Source: Acestrorhynchus altus | Taxonomy: Eukaryota; Chordata; Actinopteri; Characiformes; Acestrorhynchidae | Assembly (NCBI GenBank): GCA_034509495.1 | Contig: CM067507.1 | Coordinates: forward strand, 10,898,997-10,962,996 | Direction of reading: 5' to 3' | DNA length: 64,000 bases | Shown: positions 49,701 to 61,400 of the stretch, piece after piece | Numbering within the stretch: the stretch's first letter is position 1 | Layout of the letters: the number at the start of each line of letters is the position of its first letter | The notes under the pieces: model-generated | What the model was told of the DNA's origin: nothing | Seen by the model: the letters and a program-made list of their open reading frames with translations, nothing else | Database searches by the model: none | Position numbers and translations under genes: made by a program

Positions 49701-49904
49701 TAAGGAGCCTTCATATGTATGCTCATTGCCTAAATAATCAAATAATAGTTTTTCATCTCTGGGGCATCAAAAATATTGATATACATCATTGTATATATAT
49801 TTTCATTGTAGAGTCTGACCTGACTGATGACCAGAGTACTCATCCTGTGCTTCAGAGTTCAGTACACACAGCAGCAACACAAAGCTTAGAGACACGGCCC
49901 ACAC
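37782..49904 (-). CDS. Short FACIT-like collagen chain (type IX/XXI-like C-terminus)
   Basis: 24 exons join in frame: 49904-49820, 49729-49661, 49494-49223, 48608-48555, 48448-48395, 48280-48227, 48140-48087, 47914-47861, 47220-47167, 47023-46970, 46834-46781, 46679-46635, 44540-44487, 44388-44335, 44206-44153, 42632-42561, 42385-42350, 40801-40757, 40636-40604, 40414-40268, 39096-38920, 38368-38278, 38190-38113 and 37987-37782 (1950 nt). Order: signal peptide (VWAVSLSFVLLLCVL), about 130 acidic tyrosine-rich residues ending TECDCEPGEP, Gly-X-Y repeats mostly in 54-bp exons, an interruption with TDEQVLQLCRGVVTAQISQY and two further cysteines, a second collagenous part, then a GICEARDCSIHAPVVRKEQG tail. 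The two-cysteine end and the interruption resemble FACIT collagens. No TSPN or VWA exon is present, as in COL9A2/A3. It is probably extracellular. The start-codon exon is not certain; see 54128-54133. Confidence 0.85.
40921..42225 (-). mobile_element. Tc1/mariner-like transposon in a collagen intron
   Basis: The left end (ATTACGGAATCACCACTCTT, then AATTGTTTAATTTTGTGGAA) is mirrored by TTCTACAAAATTAAACAATT and AGAGTCGTGATTCCATA on the right. Minus-strand pieces include WTKYKQNGKVVKD (about 41800) and MKIIFSDESRI near 41550-41580, which carries the first catalytic Asp of a DDE core. Frames are broken. Confidence 0.82.
42985..43490 (+). mobile_element. LINE 3' fragment (RT C-terminus and 3' UTR)
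   Basis: The plus strand encodes a CSKEKYRRFVPTAATLFNSS-like sequence at about 43030-43100, the end seen in jockey-like fish LINEs, followed by AT-rich sequence to about 43490. Within a collagen intron. Confidence 0.6.
44980..45900. repeat. Pair of diverged direct repeats in a collagen intron
   Basis: About 200 bp at 44985-45180 (CATTCTGACTTGTGTT ... TTGGAAGAGTTAAAGAGG) is repeated with divergence at 45785-45960 (CATTCTGACTTGTGTT ... TTGGAAGAGTTGAAGAGA). The two copies are separated by about 600 bp with no intact frame. This could be an old element with terminal repeats or a local duplication. Confidence 0.6.
45960..46634. other. Collagen intron, unidentified sequence
   Basis: The plus strand at 46140-46345 reads as a methionine/proline/glycine-rich stretch (SPMLPLMAGIPTGISQVPMS) with a stop. 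It may be a fragment of a processed pseudogene or element. I do not recognise the source. Confidence 0.3.
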
Positions 49905-50455
49905 CTAGACAACACATAAAGACAAAAAAAACAAAAAAAAACAAAAAAAACACTAATAACACTAACTTCTAATCAATCACTGTCATCATGTTTCTCCACA
50001 TTTTTCTTCTGCTCTAATGGTAGAACTGTGCCAAAATGTCCAAAGTCCACCACCCCCACCAAAAAAATCCTCAAATTCTAAATGTGATCAAAGATCTTAA
50101 AGAATCTTATTAATTTTGTCCCTTTTTATGTGAACAAACATTAACACTGACTTTGAATAGGTAGCTCAACGGAAGCCAATCATGACAATTTTAAACAATT
50201 GCAAAGTCACAAGAACTCAAACCAGTGAAATGGCAAAAATTGGGAATATATAGTTTTTATCTGACAGCAATGAGTTATAATAATAACATCTATAATGACA
50301 GCATATAAAACCGAGCTATGGAGCAAGTGGAGGACATTAACCCCCACTTTTACTATTGAAGAAACAAACATAGCATATGTCTCCCATCCTACCCCTTCAC
50401 TGCATGAGCAGTCTGGATGTTTGTGTACAATTATCATCATCCCATTAAACACATA

Positions 50456-51465
50456 CAGCAGTGCTAGAAAGTTTGTGAACCCTCCTGAATTTTCTATATT
50501 TCTGCAAAAATTTGACCTAAAATATCAGATTTTCAGAAGTCCTAAAAGTAAATAGTGAGAACCAGATTAAATAAATGAGACAAAAATATTACACTTGGTC
50601 TTTTATTTATTGAGGATAATTATGCAATATTATGTATCGGTGAGTGGAAAAATTATGTTTTGCTTAGGTATCTGGTGTGACCACCTTGTGCAGCAATAAC
50701 TTTAATCATTTCTGGTATCTGGTCCTGCACATCGGCTTGGAGGAATTTCAGCCCATTCCTATGTACAAAACAGGTTCAGCTCTGTTATGTTGGAGGGTTT
50801 GACTTGGCCATAACTTTTTCCTTCTTCTTTTTCTTTTTAAACATTTAGAATGACTTGCTTTCTCCAAGCCTATTGGTCTCAGACCAAAAACATCTATTTC
50901 AACCATCCACAAAATATTGTTCCTGTATCCTTCTGGCTTTGCCATATGATATTTACCAAACTGTGGATAGGCAGCAATGTTCTTTTTTGAACATTAACAT
51001 ATAAGCCAATGTGAGAGACATTTAGTTGTTCAGAAGTTCCTTTATGAGCTTCCAGACTATTATACACCTTGCTCCTTGCATAAGCTTTTGTTGGTTGACC
51101 ACACTTTTGGAAAATAATAACAGTCTTGAATTTCTTCAAATTGTACACAATCTATCTGACTGTGGATTGGTGGAGTCCAAACTCTTTAGTGATGGTTTTG
51201 TATCCTTTTCCAGCATCAACAACTCTTTGTGTCATGATCCACTTCCATAAATGGGTTGAGGAGATCAAGGTTCAAATATTTTTGCCACTCGCAGATATGT
51301 AATACTGGCTCCTTTTCTTCAATAAATAAATGATAAATGTAATATATTCTTTCATTTGTTTTTTTTTTTGCTTCCTTATCTACCTTTAGGACTTCCTTTA
51401 GGCTTCTAACTTTAAGAATGGATATAGAAAAATCTAAAGGTTTCACAAACTTTCAAGCACCACCG
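50456..51465 (-). mobile_element. Tc1-like element, degraded
   Basis: Inverted ends CAGTGCTAGAAAGTTTGTGA (left) and the complement of CACAAACTTTCAAGCACCAC (right) are each bounded by TA (50454-50455 and 51466-51467). Minus-strand frames with KKFKTVIIFQKCGQPTKAY near 51120 look like a decayed transposase. About 1.0 kb long, internally eroded. Confidence 0.87.
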
Positions 51466-51520
51466 TAAGCTGACAGGAGTGGAAAACACCTCACTTTCTG
51501 TTGTTATGTTTAATCTAGAG

Positions 51521-51697
51521 CAGTGGTTCTCATTCCTGCTCCTGGAGTACCACTGCCATGCTTGTTTTAGAGTTCTCATTAATTCTAGCATACCTGATCC
51601 AATTAATGAACTGAGGTGAACTGTATGTCTTCTGGCAGGAAAATGCAAAAAATAAAGTAGGGCAGTGGTACTCCAGGACCACTACTGAGAACCACTG
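51521..51697. mobile_element. hAT-type MITE with 8-bp target duplication
   Basis: A 177-bp non-coding element with imperfect terminal inverted repeats starting CAGTGGTTCTC and ending GAGAACCACTG. It is flanked by ATCTAGAG (51513-51520) and ATCTAGAA (51698-51705), an 8-bp duplication matching at 7 of 8 positions. Both the CAG..CTG ends and the 8-bp duplication are hAT features. Confidence 0.9.
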
Positions 51698-54127
51698 ATC
51701 TAGAACATTGAAGCGCAGGATCACAAGGGAGTGCCAATTCATTTAGAAGCCTGTTTGAAACAGATAGAGGAAAACTTTTGGATATGTTTCTGTCAGAAAT
51801 GTATCAACATGAAATTCTTCTGTTTATATCTCTCAGCTTAGTACGGTGGGCTCAGAGCACAGATTTAACTATGGAGAGAGGATACAGGGACTTGCTCAAG
51901 GGCACAACATACATAGCATAGCAGACATGAGCATCAAACCCACAATTAAATACTCAAACCATTAAATGGTTAACCATGTACCCTATTATGGCTTGTTTTC
52001 TTGAGATTGACAGTCAGGATCATTCCACCATACTCCACATTAGCCTAAGTAGTCAGTAATGTAGTTTAATATAGTTCTATCTTTGATCTGGCAGAAAAGG
52101 AGCTTCCATAAATGTGTGATTTTAAGTTTCATTTATTTTCATTTTGAAGTTCTTCTTGTGCAAGACCTGTCCCGATGGAAATTGTCATCATTTTTGCCGC
52201 TTCCACAGTCCTGCTGAGGCCTACTGAGGCCACCATCAGAGCCATTCAGCATTCTCCCTCTTTATTATCTTAGAAAATCTCTGACAGCAGCATTGCTTCT
52301 CAGGTCAGGTCACGTTTATATACAGTGCCGCCCATGTTCCTTGGATTAACATCCCTCATTTATACATATCATGGAAACATGAAAGTATAAACACATGTGT
52401 AATAAATGTGAATGTGATGTTGGATCACATGCTGAAGAAAATACTATTTTAATACACAAACGTTTTTACAGACATGCTCCTTGTTTCATTTTTGTTTAAA
52501 CAAATGTAATTTTATGGCAATAAACCATACGTTTGCTGTTCCAACCCTGGCTAGTATGCCCCCAAGTGGTTAAATATCCAGATCTGCTGTGTCTGCAATT
52601 TATATAGTGACTTAAGATTTTCCTAAAAGAAACATGGAAAGAATAAATGCTTTACAAACTAAAATCTAAAAGACATTTTCTAAAAGAAATGTGACATTTA
52701 TCCGCATTTTACTTTGAGAAAATTAAGTAAATAATCAAATTGTGTATAAAAAAAAAAAAAATTTCAAATTGAGACAACTATTAATATTATTACTACTGCT
52801 ACCACTATATGGTCACACTTGGCAGTAAGTGCTTATTTGATTGAAAAACTAACTAATATTAGAATGTATGAGTGAATAAACAATAGAATGTAACGTACGT
52901 GTGTGTGTGTGTGTGTGTGTGTGTTTCTTTTAGCAAATGCACTTCAAAAGCTCTCAGGAACTGAACAAATCCATACTGTGGTTGGAGCTCATAGAGCAAC
53001 CAAACCAGGTGTTCTTCAAACAGTGCTCTTCTAAACAAAATATCAATACATTTACTAAAAAAACAACACATTCTTCACATTTTTGTTCATTTGTATTTAT
53101 TGTGTTTTTTATTTAATAAATTATTTTTACAGTTATTTGTTATTAGCCGATGTAGTGATGTATTTTTGTTCTAAATAACTGCATTAACTAATCATATAAA
53201 GGAGATCTGGATTTTCAACAGATGTATTTAAAGCATTGTGTAAAGCCAAAACAGCTGCCTGTTTGTGTCTGTTGATTTAGATACAGGCTTTACAGACTTA
53301 ACCTCAAGAACCTCAGCACTTCTCAACCTGCACCTACATTCCGGACTAGACTGTGGATTCAAGTTCTGTGCTCTTACTGTACTGACCCTCTCTCTTACTG
53401 ACACACACTCTCTCTCTCTCTCTGTACAGATATATTCAAATCTTACTACAGTACTTGTTCCTAGTGGGGCAGAGGATGTGTAAACCATACTTCATTTCTT
53501 CCTCTTTCAGTCAAAATGACATTAAGAACTTTTTTTATTTATTTATTTTTTTTTTTTAGATGTTTCTCAGAACATTTTGTAGAGGATTACTTAAAAAAGT
53601 TACTTACAAGAAGGGAAATTTGCAACATTCAAACAAATAAACAAAAAAACCCTGGACTTTCCATGATACTGAAGACAGAGACAGACCAAGACAAACACAC
53701 ACAAGAAAGAAAGTACTTAATACTTTCTTGAGGGCTTAGACGTTGAACAATCAGGTTTACAAGAGAGTATTAAGCACATATAAGCTAAGTAAGTTCAGCA
53801 GCAGTAAGAGTGAGCGGCTCTGTCACCAACTATTGGGTGGTCTGGGACAGAAAGGTGCAAGGTGGGATTAATGCAGACACATACGGCTCATTAGTCCTAG
53901 TCCTCAGCACCTACATTATATGGTTCATCCTAACAGTAAAGGAACCAAATGGGATCATTGAAATTTGACTTCTTCAACTTAAATAAGTGCAGAACATAAG
54001 CTCACTCAAGCTTGAAGAGCAAATAATTAAATTTTTACACCAAAAGCAAAACCCTGAACCTCTTTAATACCGAATAGCTTATCAATTGCTTCCAATGACC
54101 AGTATGTACATCACAACACTCACTTAC

Positions 54128-54133
54128 CCACAT
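54128..54133 (-). other. Candidate start-codon end of collagen exon 1
   Basis: On the minus strand, GAAA-ATG-TGG is followed by the perfect donor GTAAGTGAG. It would join in phase 0 to the exon at 49904, giving MWVWAVSLSFVLLL as a signal peptide. A rival is ATG followed by GTAAGT at about 54302-54304. Either is plausible; only transcript data can choose. Confidence 0.35.
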
Positions 54134-55345
54134 TTTCTAAACAAAAACAAAACCAATCAACAGCTGCTGACCTCATCCTACTGACAGATGTTATTCATTT
54201 AAATGACCAGTAAAATGTAACCTCATACCAAGGCCATGTTCACTGATATACATAAAACCAGACTTGGAAAAAGGGAAATTGACATAACTTACCATACTTC
54301 ACATAGAGGACAAGAGTTTTCCAGCTCCAGCCCTAGATGCCCCCTTGCAACCCACTGTTAGCAAACTATCAAGTCTGTCTCAGAGTGTTTTAGACATGCT
54401 GAAACAAAGAGCACATCAAACTCTGCAGCAACTACTCATATGAACACGCTCTACCACTCACCTTCATCCTGCACCCTCCCATGGCCAGCAGCCCTTACTG
54501 CTGTAGAATGTGTCAGGTGTGTAGGGTCCACAGGGACAGGCCTCTCTCACAGGGATCACAGTCTTAGGCTGTTTGAGAGCACAGTTAATTCTGTTAGGTA
54601 TCCTCCTCACAGCATTCTCCCTGCCAGCACACAGTACTGGTCCACCCCTGAGCTGAGAAAGCCATGCACCACTGCTACACTACTGCACCTTCACCAGGCT
54701 CTCAAGGGCTCCCTCCTCTCCTCAGCAGAGTGAGAAATACCTGACGCCTCACCAAACATACACTCACACACAGAGGCAGGAGAAACAGTGAAATGCTGTG
54801 GAGACAAGAAACTGAAGAGAGAGAACAATGAATAAAGAAAAGGCTTTATCTTCTAATAATCTTAGTGCCTCCAACAATGACTATTCGCACTAAAAGTGAT
54901 GTGGCAGGGATGGTGTTTTTCCACCAGCTTCTGCTTCTCCAAGTGGTTTCATCAGGTTTGTGTAAAGAATTTCAGATCCTTTGATGGGGCAGCATAGCTA
55001 GCATAGCTAGTGTGGCCAAGCCAGAAAACTCATCGGCTCTACCAAAAATGACATAAAGGTGCAAACCCTTTCACTGACCTATAGTCTTCTTACCAGAATG
55101 TGTACAGTAAGACACTACTTTCATGCATTCTAGGAGAGACAGTTATGATGATGCATGACCTCTTGCTATGTATGGCTGCAAAAAATGTGACATCACGCAA
55201 ACAGAACTTCAATATCAGGGTTATCAGAGTGAACTAAAACACAAAAGATCCCCTGACTCTAAACTCAAAAGGATTTTAAGAGAAAAATACTTTGGATTTT
55301 AGAAGCATCATGAATTACAAAGACCACTGTCAATACAGAAATTAA

Positions 55346-55351
55346 TTTATT
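55346..55351 (-). promoter_or_regulatory. Poly(A) signal of SNRNP48
   Basis: AATAAA on the minus strand, about 130 bp past the SNRNP48 stop codon. Confidence 0.6.
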
Positions 55352-55477
55352 AGATGCTTTAAAAAAAAAAATCATACAACACATGCAAAAAACAAGCAAA
55401 AAAAACAAAATCAAAAAACAAAATCAGACTACTACACACACTGTGGCCCTGACTCCATCGCATCGCACCTAAATACT

Positions 55478-58400
55478 TCACAATTTACTCTTCTTCTTCT
55501 TCTTTTTCTTGTGGTGTCTCTCTTCAGGAGAGTGAGAATCTCTGTAGAAATAAAAAAGGAAACAGCAAAGATGTTACCATTGCAAATGTTTATGTTTAAA
55601 GAAATAGTTAAACCAAAATCCACAAAATTGGGTGGTTCAACGCAAGGATTTTTATTTTATGTAATTGGTTACAATATATGGTCATTTTTAGACCAAACTA
55701 AAGGGGAATTATCATAGTCCACTATTGACTAAAACCCTTAGATCACATTTGTGTACGTATAGTGTGTTCAGTAATGCTATATTGTGTAAGAAAAAAAAAA
55801 CTAATGATGGTAATTTACTGACAATGATTTTTTTCACAAACAAGGATAAGAAACCCTGCCTTGTTCAACATCAGTAGAAATCTACCAAAACACCTGAAAG
55901 AATTTCATTCAGATACATTTTACATCCACTCAACATGAACATCATGGCAATACTGGGATTTTACTAGGACTTCTTTTCTGGGGCACCTTTAACAGAAATA
56001 GTTTAAATTTTGGGCTTTTGTAAAAAAGAACACTGGGATAGAATTATAGAAACAGGATCAATAATATACATACACACATGTATGTATATTAAACTTCAAA
56101 TGGTCTTAACTTGCCATTGCCATGGTCTTTTAACTTCATCATTGACTACAGCTGGAAACTTCTCTGTGCTCACAAAATGGTTCATTTTATTTTATTATTT
56201 TGTTTTAGCAAGAAACAAGAAACATTGCAGATCTGAGAAGGATGACTGTAGATAAACACAACCTTCTTGAAGGCTCAAAATTTGCAGAGTTTGAGTTCAA
56301 ACAATTGTATGCAAATATAAGGTATTTGGATGTGTGACCACTTTGCAATGACCTGGACCTTTGCCATGACCTCTCACCCAGCTGAGAGGACCCTGGTTCT
56401 AATTGTCAGGAATAAAACAGGAACCTCCACGGCACATGCTTGCCATGGAAAGGAAGCTGCTGAAACACCATGGACTGAAACAACTTCAATCTTCAAAGTT
56501 TGAATATGACCACATGGACAAAGAAAAGGCCTTCTAGAATAAAGTGTTCTAGTCAGATAAAGCAAAGCTTAAGTTGTTTAGCTTCAGGTTAAACATTTCA
56601 ACAGCTTATCATGACAATCATGTCCATGATGAATGATGCATGACTTGTACATTCATACGTGAATAAATGTATGTGTGTGCATGCTTTTGTATCTAACCTC
56701 CTTCTGTTTTTCTTCTCTCTTTCTTGGCTGTGATCCCGACTGCGTTTCCGGTGGCGTTTGTGCCGGGAGCTGCTTTCTTCTCTGGAGCTTGTGCGAGACT
56801 CAACAGATACAGAACGGCCTCTGTCGGATGGTGTCCTACAAAACACAAACCAAATGACTAACGTGTGGCAAAGCACCCACCAGTATGACAGCTAAAGTAC
56901 ATATAACTTGCAAATAGATGCCTAGAAAAGAACTAGGTAGTTCAGTTCCAAGTTTTTTGCCACAAGGGCTCACTTTAAACAGCCATGCCCAATACAGTAA
57001 ACAGGGTAACACCTTAATTATAACAAATTTAACCTTATTTTTTGTATGCATTGAGCAGCAGCACAGATACATCATGCAGGTTTTTTTACAGTGCGGCAAT
57101 CGCTTTTGCCACCTTGGCGATTTTATCAGGAAAGGGATAATCGATTTTAAATCGATATTTTATTGCATGTGAAAATGTTCCTGAGGAACCTTAAAAACAG
57201 ATTTAAATATGATCACTTGCACCACTTCAGGAGGTGGCTGGAGAAACATACAAAATGTTCAAGGGTTCTTTAAAAATTGTTCTTTAAAAATCTATATAGA
57301 ACTCAAAAAATTATTTGGATACCTTCAGTGGATGGTTCCATATAGAGTCCCTTTCAGAACTATATGTACTTTTTTTGGTTAATGTATACCAATAAGGCTG
57401 TATGATTTCCATGATGTGGAGAACACAGATAGAATGACTGAACTGTAGCATATAAATGGATTTTAAATATAAAGACTGAAACAAGCTAAAGGACAATGAA
57501 AACATTGTGTAGAAGGTGTAGGTTTGTGGAGGATTTTATTGCTGTATGTGCAGAGTCAGACAAACCCCTTGAACAAATTAACATGCATCCTTCCAATATA
57601 TCTAAAGTTACTGGATGCCACTGTGCAGGGCAGGGGTGGGGACCACCAGTGGGCACGGTTTTGTACTTTTGCTGCCCAAGCACACTTCAGCTCACCCATT
57701 AATTACCACTTTGTGTCTGGAGCAGGAAAATCAACAAACTAGGGTGTTTTAGAGAACTGTCCTGCGGTTCTGTGTCACTCGTATACAACTGGTGCACACC
57801 AAACCTATGAATGCTACTTATGCCCTCTTGTGGTGAAACAGCAAAATAAAAATATAGATCAAGAGATATAAACATATTTGAATACATTTATACAATAAAT
57901 AAAGTAACATGTTTTAAGACATTTTGAGATTATACATATGCATCCGGAAAGTATTCACATTGCTTCACTTTCTGCACATTTTGTTATGTTACAGCCTTAT
58001 TCCATTCCTACAGTGAAACATGGTGGTTGCAGCATCATGGATGCTTTTCTGCAGCAGGAATGGGGAGACTAGTCAGGGTTACGGGAAAAATGACTGCAGT
58101 GATGTACAGAGACATCCTTGATGATAATCTGCTCTAGAGCGCTCTGGACCGGGAAGAAGGTTTATCTTCCAACAGGACAACAACCCTAAGCAGACAGCCA
58201 AGATAACAACGCAGTGGCTTCGGGACAACTCTGGACTCTGGCTGGGCCACTAAAAGACAATCACAGAGTTGAACTCAACTGAGTGTCTCTGGATATATCT
58301 AAAAATGGCTGAGAAACAATGCTCCTCAACCAATTGATGGTGCTCGAGAGGTTCTGCAAAGAAGATTGGAAGAAACTTTCCATAAACAGGTGCCATGTTT

Positions 58401-61400
58401 ATAGCATCATACTCAGAAAGATTCAAGGCTGTAATTGCTGCCACGGGTGCTTGAACAAAGTACTGAGGAAAGGCTGTGAATTCTTATGCATTCATAAATT
58501 TGCAAAGATAAATGGGGTATTATGTGTGGCATTTTCAAAAACATTACATAATTGTCAAAAAAGTGAAGCGATGTGAATACTTCCTGGATACACTGTACAT
58601 GAACCATGATATAGGGCTGCAATTAGATCTTATTGATTAATGATTTTTTTTTTATGAATTGATCTTACAACCAATTCATCGACTATTCTAAGGGGTTATT
58701 AGGGGTTTTGTGTGAGTACCTTATTAAAATAATTTTAAAAATTCTCTCTTAATATGTCAAAATTTAATCAAGTTTTAAAAACACATATGTTTTAAGCAAC
58801 AAAATGCTCCTCATTGTTGAGAAGCAACTGCTGCATTACGTCATATCAACCCTTTACCTGAAACTAGTGTCAATATTTTGAGAGATTAGAACCAAAAATG
58901 CACAAGTGACATTTTACAAATTTTATAAGATTAAATATTACATAGCACATTTTGCTATGCCTTTGTGTAGTGATATAAATTTTAATAATACAATTTAGTT
59001 ACTGTTGTCAACACAAGCTCTGTGTGCTTGTGATACAAGTACTGGTGCAGTTGTAATGCTGTGATAAGCCTTAGAGAGCACAACATCATTGGGTCCAAAA
59101 TACCACACTTTATATTCGTGGTTGGTTTATTTTTTTGCCATAGCTTGCTCTCTGAATAATTCTGTGGCTAAATCTCACAGCACACTTCTACACTTTATTC
59201 CCTACATTATGAACACACTTCTAATGGTGGTGCTCTATTTTTAACACACAGCCCTGCTATTTGTCCCATAACCAATGACTCTATACTCTACTAACAAAAA
59301 GAACTACTAAGTGTAAACCAAGTATCTTCATTTAATCATCATATCCAGGCTGTCAATTCCAGTTAAAACTCCATGCTTTCTTTCTCAGTGTTACCTGTGG
59401 AAGTGTTGTGATGATTTGGGCTCTTCCTTCCTCTCCTCCTGCCACAGTTTGGCTAGTTCCCCTGAGTGGACATCAATCACTTCACGAATAACCTGTTGAA
59501 TACAGAGCAACACACACACCCACAGCCATAAAACAACAGTGAAAGAATTGTATTTTATGAATAGTTCATGCATACACAATAATTTATCAAAACTGATCAG
59601 CTATGCATAATTATCTTGTCATGCATAGGGAAAACAAATTGTGTATTTGTGATAATGATTTCAATGAAATTAGCCAATATATAACACATTATTTTGATTG
59701 CAGTCTCAAATACTACAGCCTGCATTTTTCCAGAAAGCTGTAGCTACATTTGAATAAAAAAAGAAACTTCAGCTATACTGTATTCATTTCATATTTATGT
59801 TTCTCTATCTTTGAAACAGCCTGTTGTTTTTTTTAAAAATGATTTAAAATAATGTCTGCTGGTGAACAAAAAAAAATCTTCCTATTTGATATAAAGATCA
59901 ATGTACAGAACTATATGCAGTTTATTTAGCATTAGAAGAGTTCTAATAATGGATATACAACTTCCAGAACCCCTTAACAACAGATAACGGCTGATAACAG
60001 TAACATTCTGTACTGGTGCCATCAGAGTACATGTTTTCCCTATAGCAAATGTCAAGACAATTAACTGAGGGTTAACTATGGGAAAAATTTAGATGATTTA
60101 AAAGGCAGGAGTTTAGGGTTCCATACAAATCACAAGAAATATTTTTGCATGTATTGTATCTTGTAAATTAGGCTCAGTCTGAGAATAAAGAGAATTTAGA
60201 AAGGGTACCTCTGTGTATGACTTCTTGGTGATGTGAACGTTCTTTGCTCTGTATGACTGGCGTCGTCTCCTGTAGTCTCTCATCTCAGCTAAAACCTCAA
60301 GGTGAGACTTCGGACCACTCTCCTCTTCACCTATATTTACAGAAAAAAAATCAAACAGTATTAGAATGAAAAGAAATCAGGCTAGCAAACAGGCTCAAGG
60401 CTCATATATTTGAATAAGTAGTTACCTCTTTTAAGCTTGGAGACAAGATCTACATAAAGATCTTCATTGCTGGATGACTGGGCCTCAGCACACTGTTTGG
60501 CCTTTTGTACAACGTGATCATACAGTGCCAACCTATCAGCCACTGTGAGGTCACATACTGCTCGCTTGTAGTTCTGAGGCACATCTGCAGGTTCAGTGGA
60601 GTAGTCCCCTGAGCACAAAACAGAGGATTTTATACACACATAGTATTTATAAGTGGTCAGAGAATCTTTAACAAAAACTATCAAATGAGAAACACACAAA
60701 CTGAGGACAAACTGCACATGTGACTGACGAGGATGTTCCCAACATGTAATGGGAGACCCAAGCCATCATGTCAAAAAAGTCTCTGAGTTGTGTTAATGAT
60801 CTTTTTTTGTGAGCTAAAAGGATGCAACATTTCTAAGTTGAAAAGATGTAGAAGACTGCCCATTTAAAAGGATATTTTTAAAAGGATACAGTAAGTATCA
60901 GTGGAAATATGTCTTGACCAGACAGCCTTTAATACTCACCCCTGTTACTAGAAAAAAATACAGAACATAATTCTTTATCACAACATGCTGCTGTAAATAA
61001 AATACAAAACTGGGATATGTGGAAAGGTAAATATCACTCAGATACATAACGAATACAACCTATAACCCCTAGATCAATTTAATAATACATACAGAATTGT
61101 GGGCAATAATCACATGTCATAACAATGACTTCAGATGACATCATGTAATAATCTCCATTTTTGTAATTTTTCCTATTACCATTTGAATTTACCATTTAAA
61201 CTAGTAATGTATAAAAGGTACAAGATCCCAATTAAGCATATGAATATGAACAACCCCAAAGAGAAGTCAACCATTTCCAGAGTCTTGAATAAGAGCTTAC
61301 TTTGGCAATAGATCCCTGTAGAGGAGACTGGAGGTGCATTTGCCCGGGCCTGCAGGATAATTTGCTGTTGTTCATGTTTATCTGGTAAGAGATCATCAAA

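Larger units (their letters stand above)
49905..55477. other. Between collagen signal exon and SNRNP48, mostly unannotated
   Basis: Apart from the Tc1-like element at 50456, the hAT MITE at 51521, a GT microsatellite near 52898-52924 and the possible collagen exon 1, I see no gene. The tract 53230-54780 holds open frames without domain or splice support. Confidence 0.5.

Noticed and set aside
54440..54733. 97-codon plus-strand frame
   Set aside because: No recognisable motif, no signal peptide, no splice support; likely chance.
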